64,000 bases of DNA from Panagrolaimus kolymaensis (lineage: Eukaryota > Nematoda > Chromadorea > Rhabditida > Panagrolaimidae), in contig JAJQJQ010000024.1 in assembly GCA_028622995.1 (NCBI GenBank), forward strand, positions 2,170,001 through 2,234,000, in the 5' to 3' direction. The position numbers and the translations under genes were made by a program. Shown one piece after another: positions 15,001-28,788 of this stretch. The notes beneath the pieces are model-generated. The model made no database searches, was not told the DNA's origin, and saw nothing but the letters and a program-made list of their open reading frames with translations. Every line of letters begins with the position of its first letter. Within the stretch, counting starts at the first letter, position 1.

Positions 15001-18000
15001 ACTGGAATCTATGATTGTCGAGCAATAAGTGAATTTGGTGAAGCCACCACTTCCGCAAGTATTAAAGTTCAAGCCACTGATGCATTACTTTTGGATACTC
15101 AACATCAAGAATCGTGGAATAGAATTCAAGAAATTGAAAATCGTCCTCAACTTGAACCTCTTATTCCTGAACCCGAGAAAATTCCTCCACATTTTGTTGT
15201 AGAATTACCAGGAACTTTACCAGAATTTCAAGAAGGTGCACCAATCCATTTTGAAGGCCAAATTGAACCAACTAATGATAATCAACTTATTGTTGAATGG
15301 TATCATGATGGCCAACCATTGGGTAATGGACATCGATTTAAAATAACTCATGATTTTGGTTATGTCGCTTTGGATATTTTATATGCTTTCTCGCAAGATA
15401 GTGGAACATATACTTGTGTAGCAAGAAATGAATTGGGTGAAGCTCAATCACAAACAAGTATTCAAGTTGCCCCACGTGGATCCATTTTCACTGATACTCA
15501 ACATGAAGAATCATGGCGAAGAATTCAAGAGCTTGAAGCTCCTAAAGAAAGGCCAGAAGAAATGGAACCCGAAGCTGCAGGAACTCCACAATTTATAGAA
15601 TCCATGGAATCTCTTGAACGAATTGAAGGCCAACCTGCTCATTTCCATACACGTGTAACTCCAATCAATGATAATAAAATGCAAATTCAATGGTTTAAAG
15701 ATGGACAACCTCTTCCAAGTTCAAATCGATTTGTGCATACAAACGATTTTGGCTTAATTGCTTTGGATATTATTCATACTGTAGCAAACGATGCAGGAAC
15801 TTATTCAGTTGTAGCTAAAAATGAAGCAGGTGAAGCATCAGTGGATGCTCAATTAACCGTTGAACAAAATGATTCCATCCTTACTCAAACTCAACATGAG
15901 GAATCATGGCGACGCATTCAAGAAATGGAAACTCCCAGAGAAAAACCTGAAGAAGGCCCAGATGCGGAAGGAGAAGCCCCACATTTTGTTTCTCAACTTC
16001 AAAGTGTTACCGATCTTGTTGAAGGTCAACCTGCACATTTTGAAGCTCAAGTTCAACCTATAAATGATACAAATATGAAAATTAAATGGTATCATAATGG
16101 TCGACCACTTGGAATGTCATCAAGACATACAATGAGAAATGATTTTGGTTTAGTATCTCTCAATATTAAATATGTCTTATCTCAAGATATTGGAGATTAT
16201 CGTTGTGTAGCAACAAATAATTTTGGTGAAGATTCAACTGAAGCTCATTTGGAATGTGAAAAACGACCTAATATTATTACCGATACTCAACATGAAGAAT
16301 CATGGCGTAAAATTCAAGAAATTGAAGCTCCACGTGAAGCTGCACCCGAGCCTGAAGGCGCTACTTATGCTAAACCACAATTTACTCAACCCCTTCAAAG
16401 TTTAGGTGATATTCCTGAAGGACAAATCGTTGTATTTGAAGGTCGTTTAATCCCAGTAAATGATCCAAATATGCAAATTCAATGGTTTTTAAATGATACA
16501 CCTTTGGGTCAATCCAATCGTTTTACAATGACAAATGATTTTGGAAATGTTGCACTTCGAATTAATGGAGTTACGACTTACGATCAAGGCACATATTCTT
16601 GTAAAGCGGTGAATGCTGAAGGTGCAGCAATTAGTAATGCAAGTTTGAGCGTGATTGGTGAAGATTCTTTACTTCTTGATTCTGCCCATCCAACAAGTTT
16701 CCAAAAAATTCAAGAACTTGAAGGTTTGGATAAATTCCCCAAACTTGAATATCCTGAAGATGAATTTACTAAACCTGTTTGGGAAACAACTTTCGAGGAT
16801 GTTGAAGTTGAAAATGAAGGAGATATTGTGGTACTTAGTGGTCAAGTTGAACCCGCCACTGATCCTTCGCTCAGAGTTGAATGGTTCCATAATGGCAATC
16901 CCGTGCTTAATTCAAATCGATATCGACAAGATAGCAATTTTGGAGCGATTACTTTAACCATCGTTCATGTATTGCCACATGATTCTGGAATATATTCCTG
17001 CCGGGCTTATAATGATCATGGAGAAGCTACCACTTCTGCCACGGTTAAAGTACCTGGATATGAAGCCATTCTTCGTGATACTCAACATCAAGCTTCGTGG
17101 GATAAAATTCAAGAATTAGAACGTCCCAAAATTATTGAAGAAGTTGAAGTTATTGATGAAAAAGAAAAACCAAGATTTTTAACTCAAATTGAATCTGCGG
17201 AAGTTCCAGAAGGAACTCCCATTCATCTTGAAGCTACTTTCCAACCTTCTCGAGATTCGGATCTTAAAGTAAGCTTTTTTTTAAATTATAAAACTTGTCT
17301 ATTTCAAATGTCTTTTTATTGTTGCTATAAAAGACATAGACAAAGAGATTAATTGCGCAATAAAAATATATTTTATTTATAGGTCGAGTGGCAATGCAAT
17401 GGCCATCCACTTGGCGCAAGTCAATTGGTTCGAACTCGTTCAGAACTTGGTTGGGCTTGTTTAGATATTTCTGCAGTTAATCCAGATCATGAAGGTGTTT
17501 ACACTTTACACATTTCAAATAGCGAAGGTGAAGCTGCTTCATCTGCATCAATCAAAGTGGCAGGAATTGGAGATATTCTAGGTGATACTCAACATGAAGA
17601 ATCATGGAGAAGAATTCAAGAAATTGAAGCTCCTAAAGAGCCATCACCAGGTAAAAAAATTTACAATCCAAGAAAAACCTAAAATTCCTGCATTGTTCTT
17701 AAAAATTTTCATTCTAAAAACTTTCTATGAATAATTAAATGATTTAAGAAATTTTTATCTAAGCAAAACTATTTTTGCAACTAAAATAAAAACTATTAAA
17801 ATCATTTTTATTTTTAGAAGCTCCTCCACCAGAATATGATGCCCCTTCAATTACAACAGATATCAAAGATATAGAATGTGAAGAAGGTGATGCATCTCGA
17901 TTTGAAGCAACCATTCAACCAACAAATGATCCAAATTTACAAGTTCAATGGATTCGTAATGGCATTCCTTTGGCTCATGGAAATAAATTTGCTATTAGTC

Positions 18001-21000
18001 AAGATTTTGGTTTCACTACTTTAGCTATGAGTTATACATATCCCGAAGATGAGGGCGTTTATCAATTGAGAGTTTGGAATGAAAAGGGTGAAGCTGTATC
18101 ATCGGCTACACTTAAATGCACTGCAAAGGATTCCATTCTTGGTGATACTCAACATGAAGAATCATGGAAACGCATTCAAGAAATTGAAGCTCCTAAACCT
18201 GAAATGGAAGAAAAAGAAGCTGAAGCTAAAGCTGCTCCAAGATTTACTGCAGCTATTACTTCACCCGGTGAACTTCATGAAGGTCAACCAGCTCATTTTG
18301 AAACAACTGTAGAACCTATTGATGACCCAAAACTTAAAATTCAATGGTTCCTTAATGGAGCCCCAGTGGCTGCAAGCAATCGAGCTAAAATCATTAATGA
18401 TTTTGGATGGATTATTTTAAATTTAAATTCTGTAACTGATCGTGATTCAGGAACATGGGAATGTGTAGCTACAAATGAAGCGGGAGAGGCTCGAGTTTCC
18501 ACGGAGCTTAGCGTACAAGGAAAAGATGTAATTATGGGCGATGTTCAACATGAAGAATCATGGCGACGCATTCAAGAAATTGAAGCTCCAAAAGAACGGC
18601 CTGAAGCTCCTGAAGGGCCAACCTTTGATGCTCCATCAATCACTGTTCAACTTAGCTCCCCTGAAAATGCAGAGGAAGGAGATTCGGCACATTTGGAAGC
18701 TCAATTTACTCCCATTGGAGATCCAACTCTCCGTGTGGAATGGTTAAAGGATGGTCAACCTTTGTATCATTCAAATCGATATAAAATGGTTAGCGATTTT
18801 GGTTTTGCCATTCTCGACATCCTCTATTTACTTGCCCATGATGCTGGAGAATATACTTTGCGAGTATATAATCAAAATGGAGAAGCAACTTCTTCAGCAA
18901 CCATCGATGTTAAAACTAATGAAGGTTTACTTCTTCAACCACAAAATGAAAATAAAGCTCGAGCAGTGGAACAACTCGAAGAACAACTTAATCGACGACC
19001 AGAAGAAGTTGATTTAGCTAAAGAAGAGCGATTACCCGTTTTTGTTGAACCTCTCTCTGCACCCATTCAAGCTGAACAAGGTGATCGAGTTCATTTTTCT
19101 GCTAGATATGAACCAGTGGATGATAATCAACTTCAAGTAAGTAAAATAATAATAAAATTTATAAAAAAAGTTTTGGAGCAAAAAATATCAAAAAAAGGCT
19201 TGAACGAACAAATATATATATTTTTTTGTTATTTACAATTTTTATAAAAAGTCAGAATCATCAAAAAAAAATATTATGAATTTATAAATTATAATTTTAC
19301 ATTCGTGAAATTTTATACCTAATTAAAATTATTTTCCAGGTTCAATGGTATGTAAATGGCCGAGCCTTATTTGCTGGTTCCCGAGTAAAAACCCTCAATG
19401 ATTTTGGTTATTGCGTTTTGGAAATTTCTCCAGTATATCCAGAAGATTCGGGTGAATATGTTTGTAAAGCTATAAATAAAGTTGGTGAAGCTGTTACATC
19501 CACTTCTTTACAAGTTGAAGGCAAAGAAGGAATTATCACCCAGTCTCAATTACCTTCAGCCATGTCAGGAGCCCAACAAAAAATTGATGAAATAGAAAAT
19601 CGTCGTCCACAAGAAATTGATCAACCTGATGTGGAACATGGCCCTCCTAAATTTACTACTCAACTTCAAACTTTACCCGAACTTCGTGAAAGTAGTTTGA
19701 TTCATTTGGATGTTCAAGTTGAACCTGTCGCAGATCCAAGACTTAAAATTGAATGGTTCCATAATGGAAATCCTGTGGGCCATTCTTCAAGAATGAAAGC
19801 AATCCATGATTTTGGTTTTGTTGTTTTGGAATTATCTCCAGCTGAACCACAAGATTCGGGTACATGGACTTGCAAAGCCACGAATCAATTTGGATCGGAT
19901 GAAGTTTCAACTGAAATTTCTGTATCAGGTGATTCCGGTGTTCTTTATGAATGGGTTTCACCAGGAGAACGTCGAGAACGTATTACTCAACTTGATGAAT
20001 GGATAAATCGACCTAAAGATGAGCTTGAAGAAACTGAAATGGAATTTGATGCCCCTGTATTCACTGAACAACTTACAGATCTTGGTGAACTTACTGAAAC
20101 TGATGCTGCATCATTTATGTGCGTTCTTGAACCCATTGGTGATCCAACCATGCATATTCATTGGGAACATAATGGCCATGCAATTCCATATTCAAATCGA
20201 ATTCAAATGTCAAATGATTTTGGAGTTATTTCTTTGAATATTAAACATCTCATTGCTCAAGATAGCGGAGAATATACTTGTGTTGCAACAAATGCCAAAG
20301 GTGAAGCGAAAACTGCTGGACAAATCAATGTTCAAACTTTGATTGAAACTGAACAACCAACAATTATTCAGCAATTAGTTGAAAATATTGATGCCCAAGA
20401 AGGTGAATCCGTTCATTTAGAATGTCGTGTAACACCCATAAATGATCCAAAACTTACGGTACATTGGAAAAGAAATGGAGCTCCTTTACCTGAAGCAAAT
20501 AGATTTAAAACTAATTTTGAATTTGGTTTTGTTACATTGGATTTACTTTATGCATATCCTGAAGATAATGGTGATTATGAATTAGTTGTTACCAATGACA
20601 AAGGTGAAGCATCAACCACTGGGCATATTGTAATCATGTCAAAGCCAAATCTCGAATTCAAACCTCAAGCTCCTGGTTCGACTGTGGAAAATTTGGAGCA
20701 TCATTTGAGACAATTTACTCAAGCTGAAATAAAATTAGTTGAAGAAGATGCATATGATCCAAATATTCAACGTGGACCTGAATTTAAAACAGAATTAACC
20801 AATGTTGGAGTTGATGAAGGACAATTTTGTCGTTTTGAAACTCAACTTGCACCTATTAATGATCCATATCTTAAAGTTGAATGGTATAAAGATCAAAAAC
20901 CTGTGTTACTTGGAAATCGATTCCGAAACACTTTGGAATCAGGATATGTCGCATTGGATCTTCTTTATGCATTACCCGATGACACCGGAGAATATACTTG

Positions 21001-24000
21001 CGTGGCAACAAATAAACATGGACAAGCTATGATTTCTGCAAAACTCGCCTGTCAAGGTATGAAACATGTCATCACTGATTCTCAAATTCCTCAAGGCGTT
21101 CTTATTTCTGATATTAAACGTGGAGGTGAAGAAAGTTTATATTGGTCCGAAACCACTGAAGCTCAACAACCCCGACAAAAACAAGCTCCTCAATTTACTA
21201 TTCGCCCAAGAAATACTCAAATAACTGAAAATGAACCCGCCCGATTTGAATGCGCAGTAATTGCTAATCCTAAAGCCCGAGTTCTTTGGTATATCAATGG
21301 AAATCAAGCTCTTCATGGACATCGATATAAACTCACATATGATGGAATTTATTATCTCACAATTACTCACTCAAAAATTAGTGATGCCGGAGAAATTGTT
21401 GCAATAGCAAAAAATAGTGAAGGTGAAGTTCTAGCTTCTGCAAGTTTAGATGTATTTCAACGAGATGATTTCCGCCAACAACAACTTAAATCCACTGAAC
21501 TTAAATCGGTGGATGAAGTGCGTCAACGTGAAATACAATGGAAAAAGGAAACTCTTGGAACACTTGGAGATGCATTTGAAAAAGCTCCACGAGCTTCAGT
21601 TCCAAAGTTGCTTCAAGTTGAAAGAACTAAAGTTCCAATTGAGCCATTGGAAACTGAAGAATTGGTTCAGAAATTCACTCGTTCCCGTGATGAACAATTT
21701 TATGATAAACTCAGCTATGTTGAACGGGAACAAAAACAATTTGGTGGAATGGAGCTTGAACCTGTTTCGCTTAAACCGGGTAAAATCGAAAGATATGAGC
21801 CACCTAAAGAAGAAATGGAAAAGATTAATCTTCGTGGAGTTAAACCACCTGAGGAAGATAAAGACCCCAAAAGATATGCTTCACCTCCACCAGATTGGGC
21901 TGCAGGAGGAGTAAAACTTGGACAACCTGTTGGAAAATTGGTTCAATTAGATGCACCCGAGCCTGAAGTAAATGTTCCAGCACGAGATCAAGTTAAATTC
22001 CGAACAGCTAAACCCAAACCCGTTGGGGAAGGACCTAATAGAGATCATGTTACAATTGCTGAAGAACGAGCTAAACTTCGCCAAGTTCAACAAGGACCTG
22101 AAATTGAAAAAGAAAAAATCATTCCTGCTAAAGATCAAATAAAAATGAAAAAGAAATTCCAACCTAAAAAGGTTGACGAATTTGATCATACTACGATTGA
22201 GAGTGAACCTCTCAAAGAAACACCCGAAGTGGTTAAAAAGTTAGTATTAAAAAATTAAAAAATTAATTAAATTAAACAAATTTAATTTTTAGGGAACTCG
22301 AAAAATCATCCATTTCAAATAAGGTTTGTTTCATATTTTGTTATTGGCAGTGAATTTTGGTTTTTATTTTCGATGTTTTTTGTTTTACTAAATTTTGAAA
22401 AGAAATTTTTGAATTAAACATTAACTTTAATAATTCTTTTTGAAACATTCTAATGTTCCTGTTTCGGGTGTTTTTTTTTGTCAGTTTCATGTCACTTCCA
22501 ATTCACAAATTTTTTTTCATGTTTTTCTAACTTTTTGTAATTTAAAAAATAATAACAAAAATCACATTTGGTTTTATTGTTTGTTTGTAGAATGTTGTCC
22601 GTTACCAATCCTATCGTGAACACCAAGAATTAAATTCCCACACCTATACTGATAATTTACTAAATGTTGATGTGGAAGAAAGTGGAGTGCAAAGATTTGA
22701 ATATGATCGAAGTCCAAGAAAATATGAAAGAAATATAGCCTTTTCATTAAGGCGAAAATCGGTGTGTAACGACTTTTTTTTGTTTATTTTTCAGTGGTTT
22801 TTATAACAAAAAAATAATTTTTTTCATTCTGTTATGACCATTTTTTTATGTGTAGTGTTATTGTTGGAGTTTCTTGAATCATTTTTGTTTATGAAAAAAA
22901 GTTTAATCCATTCAAAATTTAGCCACAACCAACTAAAATTGGGGCATCTCAAAAAGCTCCACCAACTATGCAAACCCAACTTAAGCCCCTTCAAGGTGAA
23001 ATAGGACGGGCAGCGAAATTTGTTTGTGGATTTTCTGGTGATCAACCTATCACCGTTAAATGGTTCCATAATGGAAAAGAAATTAAATCGGCTTTTGATA
23101 CTTTAGTAAGTTTAAGAAAAAGAATCGTAGTCTCATCGCAAAATTTAAAAATAAGATTTCACAGCAAAGATAAAATAAACTCTTAAAATTAAAATTTTTT
23201 TTAGATTCGCACAACTGATTCCGAATCCACCCTTGATTTAACTAAAATTAAAAAATCTCATGAAGGTGATTATACTTGCCAAATTGAAAATGTTGCGGGT
23301 CAAGTTGAATCATCTGCTAATCTCGTAGTCAATGCCGCAACCATTCGAGGCATTGCTCCAGATTTCCATTCAAAATTAACCGATCAAAGAATTCAACAAA
23401 ATCAAACCGCTCGATTCACGTGTAATATCATTGGAGAACCTCGACCCACAGTGGCTTGGTTTAAAGATGGAAAACAATTACCCAATGTTGATCGATATCA
23501 AATGATTGATAATGATTCAGAATCAATCTTAGAAATTCAAGATATCTCTCCTCCTGATGCTGGAGTTTATGAATGTGTAGTAAAAAATCCTGCTGGTGAA
23601 GCTCGATGCAAAGCAAAATTAAATATAATTTTGGCTAAAACTGGCAAAGGCACAGAAGCTGGACCTAAATTGGAAGCCCCACGATTCACTGATCAAATTC
23701 AACCCATAATCGTTAATGAAGGACAAAATGCTGAATTTCGTGCTAAATATTCTGGCACTCCTGAACCCACCATTCGTTGGCATAGAAATAATGAACCCAT
23801 TAAACCAAGTAGAAATCATGAAATTGGAAATGGTAATGGTGAAGCATGGCTTAAAATTTCTTCATGCAATCAAGATGATGTAGCTGAATATAAAGTTGAT
23901 GCAATTAATCCTGCTGGTAAAGCTGCAACCGTAGCTAATTTGGTTGTGAGACGTAAGTGTTTATTTATTTTTATCATAAAAAAGTTTCTCGCATCGAAAA

Positions 24001-24584
24001 ACTTAAAAAACATTTCCCCCAAATATTTTTTTATAGCACCCGCTGGTAAACTTGCTGGTTCGGTTAAACCTGGATCCGCTGCTGCAACAACAACAAATCA
24101 ACAAACAGTGATGAAGGCCACAGCGAATGGAACAACCGCTCCCGGTGAAAACAAATCAAAATCTCCACAATTTTTACAAAAATTAAATGCCATTAATGCA
24201 AGATCTGGAGAAAATGTAAAATTTGTTGCTGAAATTGATGGAGATCCACAACCAACTGTTAGTTGGCAATTTAATGGCCGACAACTTTATGGTGGACGTG
24301 ATCATAAGGTTTGTAATTTTAAGAATTACAAAATTAGGCAACAAAATTTTTGTTTCTGAAATTTTTCAAAAAAATAAAAATACAAATTTTTTATTTTTGC
24401 ATTTCTTTAAAATAAAATTTTTCCTTAATTTTTTGTTTTGTTTTAGATCAGTCTCACCGGAAATAAAGCCACACTTGAAATTGTTCGAGTTTCCCCATCG
24501 AATGCAGGAACCTATCAAATAACAATTAAAAATCCATCTGGTTCTGCAACATCTGAAGCAAAGCTCAATCTACAAAGTAGGTAG
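3..24584 (+). CDS. ketn-1: Kettin-like giant Ig-repeat muscle protein (5'-partial)
   Basis: Exons, all phase-consistent: 3-782, 1511-1697, 3001-3990, 5019-5990, 6840-6988, 9000-9323, 9694-9841, 10488-10631, 13296-13405, 13459-13569, 13699-17268, 17383-17650, 17818-19136, 19340-22239, 22293-22323 (31 bp), 22591-22761, 22923-23105, 23205-23952, 24037-24308, 24447-24584. About 4,504 residues are visible and the frame is open to the left edge. The N-terminal ~230 residues are Gln-rich. About 31 Ig (I-set) domains follow, with the usual W, Y-x-C and DSGxY-like positions. From about 6.8 kb most domains are joined by a conserved linker of the form QHEESWxRIQExE, the hallmark of kettin linkers. In other animals kettin lies along thin filaments near dense bodies or Z-discs and binds actin and alpha-actinin; that role is inferred by homology. 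The largest exon is 3.6 kb. A GTAGGT near 24576 could act as a donor, so the C-terminus is slightly uncertain. A twitchin-like protein is unlikely: no kinase or Fn3 domain is seen. Confidence 0.93.
783..12095 (+). repeat. Intronic array of T/A-rich + AAACTG motifs, sense orientation
   Basis: Each long kettin intron between 0.78 and 12.1 kb is studded with TTAAACTG, ATAAAACTG or TTTAACTG. Hand counts of AACTG in this setting by intron: 8 (783-1510), 17 (1698-3000), 15 (3991-5018), 10 (5991-6839), 24 (6989-8999), 5 (9324-9693), 6 (9842-10487), 18 (10632-12095). The reverse complement CAGTT is almost absent (about 3). Copies are about 30-150 bp apart. A T- or A-rich tract usually precedes the motif and about 20 bp of more complex sequence often follows it. 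The short introns after 13.4 kb lack the motif. Function unknown; see findings. Confidence 0.85.
12100..12808 (+). promoter_or_regulatory. Candidate internal promoter / 5' UTR of the short kettin isoform
   Basis: Composition changes sharply at about 12.1 kb: the AAACTG motif that fills the preceding intron sequence stops at about 12090. The DNA then carries GCAGCAGCC-type runs, poly-A/poly-T tracts and GACGACGACG before the ATG at 12809. I see no convincing TATA box and cannot place a start site or a trans-splice acceptor. Confidence 0.4.
12809..13405 (+). CDS. ketn-1: Alternative first exon of a shorter kettin isoform
   Basis: An ATG at 12809 (starting MSNNNGRNSSS) opens a frame that runs through 13295 and continues in phase into the kettin linker exon ending at the GTAAGT donor at 13406. 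The unique part, 162 codons plus one base, is rich in Ser, Asn, Pro and His, has SPRKE-type repeats, and resembles no Ig domain. The long transcript can instead enter the same exon at the CTCCTACAG acceptor ending at 13295: exon 8 ends in phase 1 and 13296 supplies the two missing bases. The predicted short isoform has about 3,435 residues and about 23 Ig domains. The upstream 700 bp look like a promoter rather than intron (next entry). Use of both forms is inferred from the frame only. Confidence 0.7.
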
Positions 24585-27500
24585 AAAATAAAAGCAAATT
24601 AATAAGCTTCAATCAAATATTATATTATTATTTTTCTTCAAACAACAACGACAGTTAACGACAAAAAAAAATCGAAAAAATTCTGTGATCGAATAATTAA
24701 AACTTTTTTCTTTGGTTGAACCTTTTATTTGAATGTGTTTCTTTCTTTTTAACTTTTTTCTATTTCTTTCTAAAATCCCAAAAAACTTTTTTATTGTTTT
24801 TGATTCACATTTTTCTTATTATATTTTTTTTCATTTTAATTGTTTTCATTTTATTTCTTTTTTTTCTTTACCACAAAAAATTTATTGGAAGCTATGTCTA
24901 TCCAAAATAGGCATCCTTTATAACTAACTGCCATCCCATGCTATTAATATTTTTTTGTTTTTTTAGTGAAATTACTAACTTTTAATAATAGTTTTATATA
25001 ATTATTTGCTTTCATGTTTAAGAAAATGGCATTAATTAATTTTTAAGCTTAAATGTTACTACTTCGCTGCTACTGCTGCTGTTCCATCAACAAACAAAAA
25101 CATTTATTATTAATTAACAACGCTAGAAAATTTGATATTATTATTTTTATTTTTATTATTTTAAATGTCGTCGCTGCTTTTTTTTATTTATTGTTTTAAA
25201 TTTTTTTATTCGTTCTCAATTGGCTAGTTTTATGTATTATTATTATCTTGCTTATTTTTATGGTATTTTTATTATCGTTGTTGCTGCTGCTACCACACCA
25301 TCATAATATTGGTTTTATGAAAAAGAAAATATTTGCATATTAGTATTTTTATGCTTTTATTAATTATCTACCATCAATGTTGCTGCTAAAAATAATTAAT
25401 ATTAGTGTATTTTATTTTGCTTTATTATTTTTTTCGTTGAGACCCTCAAAATTCTCCATCTCCATTTTTGCTGCTTCTAATTATTTATGGAGCTTTTTTT
25501 GATAAAAAAAAACGTTGCATTTTTCATAAAAAAAAATTATTACCATCCTGAAAACAACAAGTACATATATTTGCTGCTGCTGTACATTAAATAATTTACT
25601 TGTTTAAAGCATTTTGAAATTGCAATTCTTTTCTATCATCAATCGAGAAAAAAAACTTCAAAAAAGCCATCCACCAACAATCAAACAAACAAACAAAAAA
25701 ATTATTGCTGCTTTTTTTGTTTGCTATTTTGTTGCTGTTGCTATTGTTTTTTAAAACTGCCAACTTTCATGTTTTATTCATCGTCGTGCCTTATCTCCAA
25801 AAAAGTCCTAGTGCCTTAAAAAATAAAACAGTGCTTTTGTTGGTTTTTTATGTTTTTCAAAAAAAAGATAAGTGCCATTATTTTTTTTTAATTTGTGTGT
25901 CCGCTTTTCTTTTTAAAATTCATTATTACTTTGCTTTATTTTGCCGCTTTTACAAATAAATAAGAAAATTATTATTAATTTTTTTCCTAAATTTCTTAAA
26001 TTTTCTGGTCTTCTTTACTTGTCATTTTTTTTACAATGCTAGTCTAGTCTTATTTTAAACGTGCTATAATAATAATACATACTACTTTAAGATATAATAT
26101 TATAAAATAATAATTTTTAAAGAAAAAAATATATTTAGTTTTGTTCTAAAAAAAATTTTTGTGCCATTTATATTAGTTATTTTTTATTTTTATTTTTTTG
26201 AATATGATTTTTAGTTTTGAAAGAAATTTTAATAAATAAAGTTTTAAAGTTAGTTATACTCAATTCCAATTAAAATATCTGGAAAGAAAAAAAATAACCA
26301 AAACAGCTGGTAATAATAAAAATAATAACGAAAAAGATTTATTTTTGTAAGTTTTTTTAATAAATTCTTTTTATTTAAGTTTTTTTATATTTTTTAGTTT
26401 TTTTATTAAAAACAATCTTAGATTTTAAAGTTTTTACTGAAATTCAGTGTGTCCAGAAAATTGTGTGAAGATTTAAATTAAACATGACTTCTTCTTTGAC
26501 GATGTATGTACTTTGATTTCAAGCACAAACACGGAACCAAAAATCATAAATTCTTTGGTCGAACAGGAACTTTTTATTTATTAATTTCCTTCTTTTTCTT
26601 TATATAAAATTAAAATGAAAGAATTTTCAAACTTCCTTAGTTTTACATAGTTTGTGGGGTTTGAACAAAAATAAAAAACTAAAAATTGAAATGGATGCGT
26701 TCACTTTTTCCGGTTCTTTGTATATAAAAAATTATTATACAATATCTAATCCTTTAGTTTCTTTTATTTCCTGACGTTATTCTATTTGGCTTTTGTTCTT
26801 TTCATTTTTTTATCATAGTTAATGAAAAGAAAAAAACGTACATAGAAATAAAAGAGAATCTCTGAGTAAACATTTTGATAAACTCTTCATTGACTGACGC
26901 CTTTTATTTATTATAACTCAAAATTTTTAGATAATTTTTCAGTGCTATTTTTTACTTATCATTTGCCCTAAACAAATCTTTTATTTTTTCTATTTTTTCC
27001 TCTAAAATTTTTTTTGGTTTTATCTTTCAAGATTGGATATTCTTGAATTTAAATTTAGCAGCAAATTAGTCGACTAAAATTTCAAAATTGCCATTTGAAA
27101 GCTTTAAGGTCACCGGAATTTACACAAATCCTTGCTTTGGACTAGTTCTTTTTTTTAACGAATAAAATTTCTGTGATATAAACTTTCCCTAAAAAAATAG
27201 ACGTCACCATCAAATTCATTGACCCATGAAAGAAAAAAAAGCCAACTTTAACATGGTAGCTAAAAATAATTTCTGAACAGTGCAGTCAGTGCCTCTCAAT
27301 TAGCTGAGAAATATATACAATTTGTATACAATTTCATCTTTGAGCATTAATTTTGACCCTCTTCCTCCTCGTCATGACATCTTGTTAAGTTTCCTTCCAA
27401 AAATGTCAAATTCATTTATTTTATTCAAAAAAAACTTTCATTGTTAAAATTTTTAGGAATAAAAATAAAATGTATATAAACTTCATTTTTTCGAGAAAGG

Positions 27501-28401
27501 GAAGAAAATAAAATAAACAAAATTTATTTATTTTTGGGACCTTTCTTCTTCCAATGACGTTTATCTATTTTTTCATTTTCCGTTCTTTTAGAATAAAAAG
27601 AAGAAGAAAAAAGATGCAACACAGCAAATTCGTTTTTTTTCTTCAACTTCAAATTTATTTATTTATTTCATTCAAGAAAAAATAAATATTTGTAAATCCT
27701 CTGAGAGAGAAGATTAAAATATAAGAGAATATCAAAATCTGCCATTTTGGGAAAAAATATCCCATTTTTAAAATGGAAAAAATAACTAATTTTTTTTTCA
27801 AACTCTTCCAAGTTTTTTTCACGGATTAAAAAAGGATGCTTCTCTCGTTTGCTATTTATTTTCTGCGGAAGGATAGTGAAACGGAGAGATTCACTTTTTT
27901 AATCCTATTTGGTTTTCATCCTCCTCTCATAATTTTCATTTCTTATAATAGTTGTTTTTAATAAATCAAAGAAAAAATATGATAATTTAATTTTCTCATC
28001 TTTCGTTTTTTATAAAAAAGGTTTGTTTTTTGTTATGAAAAACAAGTCTGAAATGTCTGAAGATAAAAAACTTGGAAAATAAGAGAGGTGTCAGTCAGTC
28101 AGCCATACAGTGTTTGCAAAAGTGAGAAAAATGAAAAAACAAAAAAAAATATTATGTTGACTTCTTTAAAATAAAAATTTGACAATTTTTTTTTCTTGGA
28201 AAAAGCCTTGAAAAAAGTGTGACTTCAAAAACTTGAAAAACAAGTCTAACATTTTTTAATATATTTAAAAATGAGAGAATTCTGTCGACGAAAGCAGTAA
28301 ATTTTATTTCAGAGATCTGAAGAAGAAAAAATAAGCTACAGTAAATTAACAATTTTTTTTTGGATTCTGTCATTTGACTTAAAAAAATATTTGAATTTCA
28401 A
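24585..28401. other. Gene-poor region downstream of kettin
   Basis: After the kettin stop codon I see no credible coding region. The sequence is AT-rich with poly-T tracts and scattered GCTGCT runs (about 25060-25750). AATAAA-type sequences near 26235 could serve a long 3' UTR, but no transcript end can be assigned. A single TTAAAACTGCC at about 25754 is isolated. Confidence 0.6.
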
Positions 28402-28409
28402 GGTGCGAC

Positions 28410-28780
28410 CAGGCTTTCGGATGTCATCTTGTCATCGCGCTTGTCATCAAAAAATTTTGAATTACACTTTTTCTTCTAATGAAAATCTGTTTATCCTATG
28501 TTGTAGAGCTTTGCGAGATCTTTAAAGTCTACTAAGCAGAAAAAAAAATCACAAAAGTTATCATACCGATGACAATCCACTTCCGCTTTCTAGCAGCCAT
28601 AAAGCGGAAGTGGATTGTCATCGGTATGATAACTTTTGTGATTTTTTTTTCTGATTGCAGCATCTAGTAGATCTCGCAAAGCTCTACAACATAGGATAAA
28701 CAGATTTTCATTAGAAGAAAAAGTGTAATTCAAAATTTTTTGATGACAAGTGCGATGACAAGATGACATCCGAAAGCCTG
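28410..28780. mobile_element. hAT-like foldback MITE with 8 bp target duplication
   Basis: A 371 bp nearly perfect inverted repeat. It starts CAGGCTTTCGG and ends CCGAAAGCCTG, and the arms pair almost to the centre (loop near 28591-28601). It is flanked by the exact 8 bp direct repeat GGTGCGAC at 28402-28409 and 28781-28788. An 8 bp duplication with a terminus starting CAG is typical of hAT transposons. The element is non-coding, so it would need a transposase supplied elsewhere. Its arms resemble the foldback at 40.6 kb (TGTCATCAAAAAATTT and a following AATCACAAAA segment). Confidence 0.93.
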
Positions 28781-28788
28781 GGTGCGAC

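Noticed and set aside
24716..25959. Phe/Leu-rich open frames
   Set aside because: Low-complexity poly-T translation, overlapping in two frames, with no splice or start context.
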